Shown here: positions 42,502 through 50,206 of the stretch, piece after piece | Numbering within the stretch: the first letter of the stretch is position 1 | Layout: every line of letters begins with the position of its first letter | Origin: Acidimicrobiales bacterium | Lineage (GTDB): Bacteria > Actinomycetota > Acidimicrobiia > Acidimicrobiales > CAIXPF01 | Length of the DNA: 50,206 nt | Direction of reading: 5' to 3' | Assembly (NCBI GenBank): GCA_020846295.1 | Contig: JADLEF010000108.1 | Coordinates: 1 to 50,206 of the forward strand | The notes under the pieces: generated by a model | What the model was told of the DNA's origin: nothing | What the model saw: only the letters and a program-made list of their open reading frames with translations | Databases searched by the model: none | Made by a program: the position numbers and the translations under genes

Positions 42502-43257
42502 ATGGCACGCAAGCGCGGATCGACGCCCCCGCCCCCGCCCGAGCTGACGACCACCGGTGCCGGCGCACGGGTGCCGCTCACCCGAGATCGTGTGTTGCGC
42601 ACGGCGATGGCCATCGCCGACGCGGCTGGCATCGAGGCCGTGACAATGCGTTCGATCGGCGCCGAGCTGCGCGTCACGCCCATGTCGCTGTACCACCACG
42701 TGGCCAACAAGGAGCAGATCCTCAACGGTCTCGTCGACCTCGTCTTCACCGAGATCGCCTGCCCCGAGCCCGATGAGCCGTGGCGGCCGGCCATGCGCCG
42801 ACGGGCGATCTCGGCGCGGGAGGTGTTCGTGCGCCACCGTTGGGCGGCGCCCCTGGTCAACTCGCGCACCGACCCGGGGCCGGCCACGCTGCGCCATCAC
42901 GATGCCGTCATCGGCAACCTCCGCGCCGCGGGCTTCTCGATCGTCATGACCGCCCACGCGTTCGCCGTGCTCGACAGCTACATCTACGGGTTCGCGCTGC
43001 AGGAGGTCACGCTGCCCTTCCGCGGCCCGAGCGAGGTGGCCGAGATCGCCGGCCCCATGATCGAGCAGTTCCCCGAGGACGCCTACCCGCATCTCACCGA
43101 GCTGGCCGTCGAGCACGTGCTGCAGCCCGGCTACGACTTCGGCGACGAGTTCCTGTACGGGCTCGACCTCATCCTCGACGGCCTCGCCGTGGCCATGAAG
43201 GCCCCCGGGTCAGCGGTTCAGGCGCCCACCGGGGTCCCGAAGGCGAGGCCGGGGTAG
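42502..43257 (+). CDS. TetR-family regulator (TetR_C type)
   Basis: 251 residues: [39 protein letters not shown], then a ligand domain with the TetR_C-type features [26 protein letters not shown] and [12 protein letters not shown]. Divergent from the MDR oxidoreductase with palindromes between them, the classical local-repressor arrangement. The C-terminal tail overlaps the BVMO gene on the other strand by 40 nt. Confidence 0.9.
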   Translation: MARKRGSTPPPPPELTTTGAGARVPLTRDRVLRTAMAIADAAGIEAVTMRSIGAELRVTPMSLYHHVANKEQILNGLVDLVFTEIACPEPDEPWRPAMRRRAISAREVFVRHRWAAPLVNSRTDPGPATLRHHDAVIGNLRAAGFSIVMTAHAFAVLDSYIYGFALQEVTLPFRGPSEVAEIAGPMIEQFPEDAYPHLTELAVEHVLQPGYDFGDEFLYGLDLILDGLAVAMKAPGSAVQAPTGVPKARPG

Positions 43258-44861
43258 CCCTGCTCGTCCATGACGCCCATGCGCGCCCGGAACTTGGTCA
43301 GGCTGCCGGCGTAGGGCAGGTACTCCTGGGCCTTGCCGGGGATGTTGGCGCCGCGGAACCACGAGTTCTCGGCGATCAACGCGATCTTCGCCGCCTCGTG
43401 CACTTCCTCGGTCCACTGGGCGGCGGCCTCGGGGTCGGGGGCGACGAACGTGCTGCCGTTGGCCCGGGCGTGGAGCAGCACGCCGGTGATGTAGTCGACC
43501 ATGATCTCGGTGGCCCGGGGGAAGTTCCCGGCGATGAGGTGCGGCCCGCCGGCCATGAAGAAGTTGGGGAAGCCGGGCACCATCGCCGCCAGATAGGTGA
43601 CCACACCCTTGGCCCACTGCTCGCGCAGCACCCGGCCGCCCTCGCCGACGATGTGCATGCGGGTCAGCGCGCCGGTGAACCCGTCGAACCCGGTGGCCCA
43701 CACGATGATGTCGAAGGCGCGTTCGCCGTCCTTGGTCTCGATGCCGGCTTCGGTGATGGTGACGATCGGGGTCTCGTTGAGATCCACCAAGGTCACGTTG
43801 GGCTGGTTGTACGCCTCGTAGTACCCGCTCTCCATCGGCGGGCGGCGCATGCCGAAGCCGTGGTCGGTGGGGATCAGCTTCTCGGCCAGCTTGGGATCGT
43901 TGATGCGGGCCCGGATCTTCTCGGCGACGAACTCGGAGAACTCGGCGTTGGCCTCGCGGTTGGTCATCATGTCGCGGTAGTTGCTGAGGAGCTTGGCGAA
44001 GCCCTTCTGGTGGTAGAGCTGCTCGTAGTGCGCCCAGCGCTCCTCCTTCGTATCGTCGAAGGTGCGCTTGCGCGACGCACGGTGGACGAACCCGGCGAAG
44101 GAGCTCATGCAGTCGTTGTAGATCTCGTCGTAGGCGGCGCGGATCTCGGCCTGCTCGGCGTCGGTGATCTTCCCGTTGTTGAGCGGCGAGTTCCAGTTCG
44201 GCGTGCGCTGGTACACCACCAGCTCGGCGACCTCCTTGGCGATCTCGGGGATGAGCTGCACGGCGCTGGCCCCGGTGCCGATGACCGCCACCTTCTTGCC
44301 CTTGAAGTCCACCGGCTCCTTGGGCCACTGGCCGGTGTGGTGAGCCTCGCCCTGGTAGCGCTCACGGCCGGGGATGGCCGGCCAGTACGGCACCGACAGC
44401 ACGCCGGTAGCGGAGATCAGGAAGCGTGAGCGGAGCTGCGTGCCGCCCTCGATGTCGATGGTCCAGGTGGCGCTCGCCTCGTCGAAGGTGGCACCGGCGA
44501 CGCGGGTGCGGAACTGCATGAGGTCGCGCAGGCCGAGCTTGTCCACGGCGAAGTTGAGGTACCGCTCGGTCTCCGCCTGGCCGGCGAAGTGCTCGGACCA
44601 CTGCCACTCGGCGAGCAGCTCGCGGTCGAAGAAGTAGCCGTAGGAGTAGCTCTCCGAGTCGAACCGGGCGCCCGGGTAGCGGTTCCAGTACCAGGTCCCG
44701 CCGACGTTGGTGCCCGCCTCGATCAGCTTGACGTCCACCCCGGCCTCGCGCAGCAGGTGCAGTTGGTGGATGCCGGTGACCCCGGCGCCGATGATGATGA
44801 CCTCGGCGTCGAGGCCGGCGGCGGTCGTGTCGGTTCCCGATGCTGCGTGCTGCGTGGCCAT
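43218..44861 (-). CDS. Baeyer-Villiger monooxygenase (class B flavoprotein)
   Basis: 547 residues. FAD motif [34 protein letters not shown] with ESYSYGYFF, then the BVMO fingerprint in the variant [11 protein letters not shown] (usually FxGxxxHTxxW), NADPH motif [15 protein letters not shown], and the late [14 protein letters not shown]. Inserts oxygen next to a ketone to give an ester or lactone. The ATG at 44861 follows AGGGGGAAG; the ORF-track start is 17 codons longer. Confidence 0.9.
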   Translation of the reverse strand: MATQHAASGTDTTAAGLDAEVIIIGAGVTGIHQLHLLREAGVDVKLIEAGTNVGGTWYWNRYPGARFDSESYSYGYFFDRELLAEWQWSEHFAGQAETERYLNFAVDKLGLRDLMQFRTRVAGATFDEASATWTIDIEGGTQLRSRFLISATGVLSVPYWPAIPGRERYQGEAHHTGQWPKEPVDFKGKKVAVIGTGASAVQLIPEIAKEVAELVVYQRTPNWNSPLNNGKITDAEQAEIRAAYDEIYNDCMSSFAGFVHRASRKRTFDDTKEERWAHYEQLYHQKGFAKLLSNYRDMMTNREANAEFSEFVAEKIRARINDPKLAEKLIPTDHGFGMRRPPMESGYYEAYNQPNVTLVDLNETPIVTITEAGIETKDGERAFDIIVWATGFDGFTGALTRMHIVGEGGRVLREQWAKGVVTYLAAMVPGFPNFFMAGGPHLIAGNFPRATEIMVDYITGVLLHARANGSTFVAPDPEAAAQWTEEVHEAAKIALIAENSWFRGANIPGKAQEYLPYAGSLTKFRARMGVMDEQGYPGLAFGTPVGA

Positions 44862-44966
44862 GTGCGTGCTTCCCCCTTGGACCCGGTCGCTCCCCTGCGA
44901 GCCGGGCCGCACCGCGCACGCTACTTGTGATGGCAGGGGTGGTGCCCGGGGGTGGGCCGGCGAGCG

Positions 44967-45764
44967 TCAGTGTCGGCGGAGCACCCACACCACGCCGAGC
45001 ATGTGCGCATCGAGGTGCTCGTACTCGGCGCGCTGGTCGTCGACGAACGCTCGCAGCTTCTCGGCCAGCTCGGGGTTGCGCCGGGCCAGCTCGGCTGCTC
45101 GTGCCGCGATGACGTCGGGCTCGGTCGGGCCGTCTTCGGTGCTTTCGTCGTTGGTTTCGAGCAGTTCGGCGACGAGCTCGTCGCCGTGGGCGGTGAGCCG
45201 CGGGCGGGTCTCGGCCAGGGTGACGCAGTGCTCGAAGCCGGGGAAGGTCGCGGTCGAGCCGTCGCGCCGGCAGCTGTCGTTGATCACGATGTGGCCGCCG
45301 GGCCGGACGTAGCGGCGCAGGATCCCGACGGTGACCTCGAGCGGGCCGAGCACGTCGCCCAGCGCGGCGAACACGGCGACGTCGGCCGGTGGCAGCGTCC
45401 CCGCCAACTGCACGATGTCGCCGTGGGTGAACCGGCAGCGGTCGGAGACCCCGGCGGCCTCGGCTGCATCCCGCGCGGTATGGACGAAGGGCTCGAACAG
45501 CTCGATGCCGTGCACAGCGCAGCCGAGTGTTCGGGCAAGTGCGATGGCCGCGGCGCCCTTGCCCGACCCGAGGTCCACGATCGTGGCGTCCCGGCTGTCG
45601 CCCAACCCGGCGACGGTGCTGACGATGAGCGGGACGTCGGCGCCGAGCGCGTCGAGGTCGGCCAGCAGCTCGGGGGCGAAGGAAAGCAACTCGGGGTCCA
45701 TCTCCAGCGCGGTGGCGATCATGGATTCGGCGGTCCGCTGGTGGGGGTCCGGTCGGGTCGTCAT
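44967..45764 (-). CDS. Class I SAM-dependent methyltransferase
   Basis: 265 residues. Motif I IVDLGSGKGAAAIALAR, motif II region VHGIELFEPFV, GDIVQLAGTLPPADVAVF, and GGHIVINDS after strand five. It keeps a C-terminal helical extension (PDVIAARAAELARRNPELAEKL). ATG 45764 chosen; the ORF-track frame begins 35 codons earlier across the divergent promoter region. Acceptor unknown. Confidence 0.75.
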   Translation of the reverse strand: MTTRPDPHQRTAESMIATALEMDPELLSFAPELLADLDALGADVPLIVSTVAGLGDSRDATIVDLGSGKGAAAIALARTLGCAVHGIELFEPFVHTARDAAEAAGVSDRCRFTHGDIVQLAGTLPPADVAVFAALGDVLGPLEVTVGILRRYVRPGGHIVINDSCRRDGSTATFPGFEHCVTLAETRPRLTAHGDELVAELLETNDESTEDGPTEPDVIAARAAELARRNPELAEKLRAFVDDQRAEYEHLDAHMLGVVWVLRRH

Positions 45765-45856
45765 CGCTCGGCAGCCTACGAAGCGTCCCGTCCACGGAGC
45801 GGCCCCGGACGCCCCGCCGGCATCAAGTTCTGCGCCGGCGGTGTCGATGCGCCGTT

Positions 45857-46408
45857 GTGTCGGACGCATCGACGACCAACCTCGAGCAGCGCCTGGAGCG
45901 CCTCATCGCGCTGCACGCCTCCGGCGGGCTGGACGACGATGAGTTCAAGGCGGCCAAGGCGGCCATCCTCAGCGCGGCGTCGGCGCCGACCACCGGGGGC
46001 CCGGTCGGTGGGGGCCCTGTCGGTGGGGGCGCGACGGATCAGCTCGATGCGGGTGCGCCCGTTCGGACGGCCCGGTTCGGGCGCACCCTGATCGTGTTGG
46101 TCGGGATCGTGCTGGGCATGGTCGTGACCTGCCTGGGTTCGGTGTTCACCGACCTGCAGGCTCCCGCAGGCAGCTTCGTGTGCGGGGCGGACCAGTTCCT
46201 CGCCGGCCAGACCGTCGAGCGGGCCGGTTCGGAGACGACCTACAACTTCAACAGCTTCTGCCTGCGGCCCGACGGCGCGTTGGAGCACGTCTCGCAGCTC
46301 AAGCTGTTCGCCGTGCTGTGGTTGCTCTACCTACCGGTCGGCATCCTCTTCACGTACCCCGTCGCCCTGTTGATCCGGCGGCTGAAGATCCCCGTCGTCA
46401 GCGACTGA
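45857..46408 (+). CDS. SHOCT-domain membrane protein
   Basis: 183 residues: N-terminal SHOCT helix pair (LEQRLERLIALHASGGLDDDEFKAAKAAI), a GGPVGGG linker repeated twice, then two transmembrane helices (TLIVLVGIVLGMVVTCLG and FAVLWLLYLPVGILFTYPVAL) around an external loop with two cysteines. GTG start. SHOCT segments are short oligomerisation motifs; no specific function. Confidence 0.75.
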   Translation: MSDASTTNLEQRLERLIALHASGGLDDDEFKAAKAAILSAASAPTTGGPVGGGPVGGGATDQLDAGAPVRTARFGRTLIVLVGIVLGMVVTCLGSVFTDLQAPAGSFVCGADQFLAGQTVERAGSETTYNFNSFCLRPDGALEHVSQLKLFAVLWLLYLPVGILFTYPVALLIRRLKIPVVSD

Positions 46409-46457
46409 CCTCGTCGTTGGGTCGGCTGGGGAGCGGAAGGGGCGGGGCGAACGGCGA

Positions 46458-48227
46458 TCACTCGCAGCCGACGCCGTCGCCGACGTAGGCGTACACCGCC
46501 GCGCCAGCCGGGCGCCCGGCCCCGGCGTTGTCGTGCAGGCGCCATTCGCCGGCGCTGAGCCGGGACCCGTTGTCCCCACCCGCACCGAGATCGTCGGTGA
46601 CCGGGATGCCGAGCCGGGACGAGAGGGTGGTGAGCGGCGTGCGCCACGGGTAGCCGCCGGGCAGTTCGATGTTGGCGATACCGACGGCCCCGGCCGAGCG
46701 CCCTTCGGCCAGCGACCAGCCGTAGAGCTGCGCCGGCGCCGACGGTGAACGGAACAGCGCAACCCACAGCATCCCCCAGCGGGCCGTCGCCAGCTGCTGC
46801 GGGTTGTTGGGAAAGATCGAGCAGGCCGAGGCCCAGTCCCGGTACTCGCTGACGGGGCCGAGCCGGGCGGCGAGGAGATCGAGGGTCAACCCGGCATCCG
46901 TACCCAATGGTATGCCGAGCAGGTTCCCGTCGTCGGGAACGGGGACGATGAGCGCTGGGCGGGTGTCGGCCAGCCGGGCGGGGGTGAGGCTCTCGAACCC
47001 GTCGCTGGTGGCGAACCAGCCGAGCACGTCGACGAGCACGTGGGTCGCGCCCGCCTCGTTGTAGAGCGAGATCCGCCCGTCGGTGCCGACCTTGGCGATG
47101 ACCATGTTCGGCACGGTCCGCCGGGCCGGCACGTTGAGGTTGGAGGCGACGGGCCGGCCGGTACCGGTCGGCCATACCGTGAGGAACGTCTCGGCGGTCG
47201 GGTCGGTGGCGGTGACGTTTAGCGCCACCGCCCCGACCCCGGAGGCGGGCACCCCGCCGCGGCCGGTCACGGTCAGTTCGAGGGTGGCCCCGGGGCCGAG
47301 CGCCCCACCGCCGCCGGCCTGGCCATCGACCGTCGTGCCGCCGGGGCGGGTGTCGAGCAGCCGGGCCGGCGTGAGGCCGGTGTAGTTGCCGCCCGAGGTC
47401 GGGAACCAGGCCAGCACGTCGACGAGCAGGTGCACGCGGCCCTGCTCGTTGTACAGCTGGATGCGGCCGTCGGCGCCGACGGGCACGATCACCATGTTCG
47501 GTGCCGTCTCCAGGGCGCGGACGTTGAGGTTGGAGGCCAACGGGCGCTCCTGCGGCGACGGCCAGACGGTGACGAACGTGTCGAGGGTGGCCTCGGTGGC
47601 GGTCACGTTCACGGCGACGGCGCGCACGCCGCTGCCCGGCACCCCGCCTCGTCCGAGCACCGGAAGGGAGCTGATCCCCCCGCCGGGCAGGGCGCCGGCG
47701 GCCACCTGCTGGCCGTCGACGGTGGCGCCGCCCGGCCGGGTGTCGAGCAGGCGGGCGGGGGTCAGGCTGGTCAGGGCTGCGGTCGGGAACCAGCCGAGCA
47801 CGTCGACGATGACATGGGCGGTGCCGGTGGCGTTGTAGATGGACACCTTGCCGCCGGTACCCACCTTGGCGATCACCATGTTGGGCCGGGTCTGGCCCGC
47901 CACCACGTTGAGGTTGGAGGCGACGGGGCGGGCGCTGCCCGTCGGCCACACCGTGAGGTACGTCGAGGCGGTCGGCGCGGTGACCGTCACGTTCAGGGCT
48001 ACCGCCCCGACCCCCGATGCCGGCACGCCGCCCCGCCCGGTGACCTGCACCTCGAGCGTGGCGCCGTCGAGCACCCGTCCGGTACCGGCGTGCAGGCCGT
48101 CGATCGTGTCCGCCCCCGACGCGTCCACCGCGCCGGCCGCGCCTGCGCCGGTCACCGCGCCGACCAGCGCAAGGCAGGCCGCCATCACCACAGCCACCGA
48201 CCGGCGCCAACCCCAACGTGCGTGCAC
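46458..48227 (-). CDS. Secreted surface protein with three internal repeats
   Basis: About 589 residues. GTG 48227 with GGAGG 5 nt upstream, then a signal peptide (SVAVVMAACLALVGAVTGAGA). Three consecutive ~125-residue repeats follow, each running GRGGVPASGVGAVALNVT ... VASNLN ... PNMVIAKVG ... HVLVDVLGWF ... LTPARLLDTRPGG. The repeats are ~380 bp apart at DNA level, nearly identical in places and so prone to recombination. The C-terminal domain (GMLWVALFRSP, WRLHDNAGAG) is unique. Such repeats are typical of exported actinobacterial proteins; function unknown. Confidence 0.75.
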   Translation of the reverse strand: MHARWGWRRSVAVVMAACLALVGAVTGAGAAGAVDASGADTIDGLHAGTGRVLDGATLEVQVTGRGGVPASGVGAVALNVTVTAPTASTYLTVWPTGSARPVASNLNVVAGQTRPNMVIAKVGTGGKVSIYNATGTAHVIVDVLGWFPTAALTSLTPARLLDTRPGGATVDGQQVAAGALPGGGISSLPVLGRGGVPGSGVRAVAVNVTATEATLDTFVTVWPSPQERPLASNLNVRALETAPNMVIVPVGADGRIQLYNEQGRVHLLVDVLAWFPTSGGNYTGLTPARLLDTRPGGTTVDGQAGGGGALGPGATLELTVTGRGGVPASGVGAVALNVTATDPTAETFLTVWPTGTGRPVASNLNVPARRTVPNMVIAKVGTDGRISLYNEAGATHVLVDVLGWFATSDGFESLTPARLADTRPALIVPVPDDGNLLGIPLGTDAGLTLDLLAARLGPVSEYRDWASACSIFPNNPQQLATARWGMLWVALFRSPSAPAQLYGWSLAEGRSAGAVGIANIELPGGYPWRTPLTTLSSRLGIPVTDDLGAGGDNGSRLSAGEWRLHDNAGAGRPAGAAVYAYVGDGVGCE

Positions 48228-48305
48228 GCTCACCTCCAGATCCAACGGCGATCGACGCTAGCGGCGTCCGGGTCGGGTTCCACGGGGCACCGTGTTGCGG
48301 GCAAC

Positions 48306-48406
48306 TGTGCCGAAATGGCGCCCGGAGCGGGGTGAACGCCTGGATGCGGTCCGCTGACCAGGGCCTTCGCGATGGGTCTCCGAGGCCCCATGGCCATTTC
48401 GGCACA
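48306..48406. repeat. Inverted-repeat element, copy 2
   Basis: TGTGCCGAAATGG at 48306-48318 and its reverse complement CCATTTCGGCACA at 48394-48406 enclose 75 nt unrelated to copy 1 at 32744-32850. The conserved parts are the ends only. It lies 79 nt upstream of the repeat-protein start and downstream of terC. Confidence 0.7.
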
Positions 48407-48441
48407 TTTGGACGGCTGATCGGGTGAGCCGGAGGCGTCGG

Positions 48442-49224
48442 TCAGGTGCGCTCGGCGTAAGGGGTGCCGGCGTGGGGTTTCACGGGTTCGTGCAGCACGA
48501 CGGCGGGGGCGGCGCGCTTCTTGCGCATGGAGGAGATGTTGAGCGCTTCGACGAAGACCGAGAAGGTCATGGCGGCGTAGATGTAGCCCTTGGGGATCTT
48601 CTCCCCGAAGCTCTCGGCGAGCAGGGTGACGCCGATGAGGAGCAGGAAGGCGAGGGCGAGCATCTTGACCGAGGGGTGCTCGTTCACGAACCGGTAGATC
48701 GCCCCCGACGCGCCCAGCATGATGGCCACGGCGGTCAGGATGGCCAGCACCATCACCATGATGTACTCGGTCATACCGACGGCGGTGATCACCGAGTCGA
48801 CCGAGAACACGAGGTCGAGCAGCAGCACCTGGCCGATGACGGCGGCGAAGGTGGGGGCGGTCTTGGTCTGGAGGTGGTCGTCCTCGCCCTCGAGCTTGTG
48901 GTGGATCTCCTTGGTCGCCTTGTAGATGAGGAAGACCCCACCGGCCAGCAGGATCAGCTCCTTGCCGGAGAAGCCGACGCCCGCAACCGAGAACAGCTCC
49001 TTCTTCAGCGTGATGATCCAGCCGACGGCGAGCAGCAGCACCACCCGCATGCCGCCGGCGGCGAGGATGCCGACGCGCCGGGCCCGGTCCTGCTGGTCGG
49101 TCGGCAGCTTCGAGGCCAGGATCGAGATGAACACGACGTTGTCCACGCCGAGGACGACCTCCAGCACGAGCAACGCGGCCAGCGCGCTCCAGGCCGAAGG
49201 GTCGGACAGCCACGAGAGATCCAC
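48442..49224 (-). CDS. TerC-family integral membrane protein
   Basis: 260 residues with about seven hydrophobic helices and the TerC signatures EVVLGVDNVVFISILASKLP and LLDLVFSVDSVITAVGMT, whose acidic residues in the membrane are thought to bind Mn or other metals. Family members export manganese or support metal loading of secreted proteins. GTG start 8 nt after a TAGAAT box. Confidence 0.9.
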   Translation of the reverse strand: MDLSWLSDPSAWSALAALLVLEVVLGVDNVVFISILASKLPTDQQDRARRVGILAAGGMRVVLLLAVGWIITLKKELFSVAGVGFSGKELILLAGGVFLIYKATKEIHHKLEGEDDHLQTKTAPTFAAVIGQVLLLDLVFSVDSVITAVGMTEYIMVMVLAILTAVAIMLGASGAIYRFVNEHPSVKMLALAFLLLIGVTLLAESFGEKIPKGYIYAAMTFSVFVEALNISSMRKKRAAPAVVLHEPVKPHAGTPYAERT

Positions 49225-49232
49225 GGCGAGCT

Positions 49233-49238
49233 ATTCTA
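49233..49238 (-). promoter_or_regulatory. -10 box of the terC gene
   Basis: TAGAAT on the minus strand lies 8 nt before the terC GTG, so the transcript would be essentially leaderless. No convincing -35. Confidence 0.4.
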
Positions 49239-49358
49239 GATCAGAAGTACGTGAATTACGGATCGAGTGAGCGTGGCGTCGAGGCGACCTCTGTTGACGG
49301 GCGCGCTCGGCTGCGGCGGGTACCGTGCAGGCATGGCAGCGAAGGCCGGCGCGGCGCG

Positions 49359-50206
49359 ATGAGCCGGTGGACGCTCAACCGGGCGGGCATCATCAACGTC
49401 TACCAGTACGGGGACGTCACCATCCCCTTCTGCGAGGGTCGCCTGCTGCTGCGAGGGGTCAATGGATCCGGCAAGAGCACGGCCATGAACATGCTGCTGC
49501 CGTTCCTGCTCGAGGCCGACGTCCGCCGCATCGATGCCGCCGGCGAGCAGACCGCGGTCCTGCGCTCGTGGATGCTGGCCGGGCGCGAGGACCCGCAGCC
49601 GGTCGGGTACCTGTGGCTCGAGGTGCGGCGCGGCGAGGAGCACCTCACGTTCGGCTGCGGCATCCGGGCCAACCGCTCGACCGACCGCGTGACGACGTGG
49701 TGGTTCATCACCGGACGCCGGCCGGGCATCGACCTGTCGCTGGTGGTCGCCCGGACGCCGCTCAGCATCGACGGGCTGCGCACCGAGCTCGGTGCCGCCG
49801 CCGTGTACGCCCACGACCAACGGTCCTCCTACCGCGCCGAGCTGCAGCGCCGGCTGTTCGGCACGACCCAACTCGACCAGCACCTCCGCCTCCTGCACAT
49901 CGTGCGCAACCCCAGGGTGGGCGACCGGGTCGACCAGGATCTCCCGCAGTACCTCGCCGAGGCGCTGCCGCAGCTGTCGGAGCCGGCGCTCGACGACGCC
50001 GCCCAACCGCTGGAGGACCTCGACGAGCACCGCCGCAACGTGGAGAACCTCCGTCGCAGCGCCGCCACGCTCGCCGCGCTCGACAGCACCTACCACGACT
50101 ACGCAGCGACGGAGGTGCGCGCCGCGGTCGGTGCGGCCCGCGCCGCGGCGGCCGAGGTCCGGCGGTTGGCGGCCACCGCGGCGAGGCTGGCCGACGAGAT
50201 CGCCGA
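49359..50206 (+). CDS. jetC: JetC-like SMC/SbcC-type ATPase (TIGR02680, type II Wadjet), 3'-truncated by the window
   Basis: The frame is open from the ATG at 49359 to the window edge (282 codons). It starts WTLNRAGIINVYQYGD, then Walker A LLLRGVNGSGKSTAMNMLLPFL, GYLWLEV and LRLLHIVRNPRVGD, entering a coiled coil (ELAATAARLADEIA-like). This matches TIGR02680 proteins, the SMC-like subunit of type II Wadjet anti-plasmid systems, normally ~1300-1400 residues. jetA and jetB usually precede it on the same strand; here the upstream gene is terC on the other strand. Absent from the ORF track because no stop is in the window. Confidence 0.8.
   Translation, partial: MSRWTLNRAGIINVYQYGDVTIPFCEGRLLLRGVNGSGKSTAMNMLLPFLLEADVRRIDAAGEQTAVLRSWMLAGREDPQPVGYLWLEVRRGEEHLTFGCGIRANRSTDRVTTWWFITGRRPGIDLSLVVARTPLSIDGLRTELGAAAVYAHDQRSSYRAELQRRLFGTTQLDQHLRLLHIVRNPRVGDRVDQDLPQYLAEALPQLSEPALDDAAQPLEDLDEHRRNVENLRRSAATLAALDSTYHDYAATEVRAAVGAARAAAAEVRRLAATAARLADEIA

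Noticed and set aside
42439-43116. N-terminal extension of the MDR oxidoreductase ORF
   Set aside because: Antisense to the TetR gene; MDR homology begins only after the 42438 start.
42780-44429. Plus-strand ORF of 549 aa
   Set aside because: Runs through the TetR gene in another frame and antisense to the BVMO; low complexity.
46327-48405. Minus-strand ORF of 692 aa
   Set aside because: Shadow of the repeat surface protein in another frame, Arg/Pro-rich with no signal peptide.
1-50206. CRISPR array, rRNA or complete tRNA
   Set aside because: No regularly spaced short repeats, no rRNA sequence and no complete cloverleaf were found on reading through the window.

Overview
The window is high-GC DNA with dense genes, many GTG starts, leaderless-looking promoters and stop/start overlaps. 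The gene families (SARP/BTAD regulators, deazaflavin-dependent oxidoreductase, Ltp2/DUF35 thiolase pair, BVMO, P450s, 'TPARLLDTR' repeat surface protein, SHOCT, PadR) point to an actinobacterium, most likely of the Acidimicrobiia type. This is an inference from gene content, not a phylogenetic placement.

Layout. (1) 1-4.4 kb is a decaying accessory island: the right end of an IS3-family element lies directly inside an rhs gene, leaving its C-terminal GIY-YIG toxin tip next to an Imm26-type immunity gene. A ruined second toxin tip, a small toxin-antitoxin pair and a 42-nt 3' fragment of a tRNA-Arg (an old attachment site) follow. (2) 4.4-7.4 kb: an AlbA/Schlafen-type ATPase with an in-frame stop near its start, then a badly decayed cytochrome P450. 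(3) 7.4-11.7 kb: an intact P450, a TetR regulator, and a coupled operon of DUF35 protein, thiolase-fold protein lacking the usual nucleophilic Cys (Ltp2-like), and SDR. Palindromes overlap both flanking start sites and share a 20-bp motif (16/20 identical). (4) 11.9-21.5 kb: a minus-strand operon, mostly coupled by 1-4 nt overlaps or gaps, led by a ~1750-residue SARP-kinase-nSTAND-WD40 protein. It continues with a Tat-exported barrel protein, an RnfD/UnbU-like membrane protein, a 'headless' regulator equal to the C-terminal half of a large ATPase found 9 kb away, and a lipoprotein paralogous to the barrel protein. This is the best candidate for an undescribed system in the window. (5) 21.9-22.6 kb: a decayed VapBC module. 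(6) 22.8-36.3 kb: the full-length ATPase regulator, methyltransferase, acyl-CoA-dehydrogenase-like enzyme, FAD monooxygenase, IlvD/Edd dehydratase, a deleted RibD/DHFR-like pseudogene, Ddn-like reductase, MFS pump and a GAF-EAL protein. (7) 36.6-41.5 kb: PQQ-propeller lipoprotein, a related lipoprotein broken by a 14-bp tandem duplication, and a PadR-led membrane operon. (8) 41.4-49.2 kb: MDR oxidoreductase/TetR divergent pair with palindromic operators, BVMO, methyltransferase, SHOCT protein, repeat surface protein, TerC. (9) The right edge holds the start of a type II Wadjet-like JetC (TIGR02680) SMC-type ATPase, with no jetA/jetB beside it in the window.

Two themes recur: small gene-inactivating lesions that can be read directly (tandem duplication, in-frame stops, one catalytic residue change), and palindromic operators sitting on start codons.
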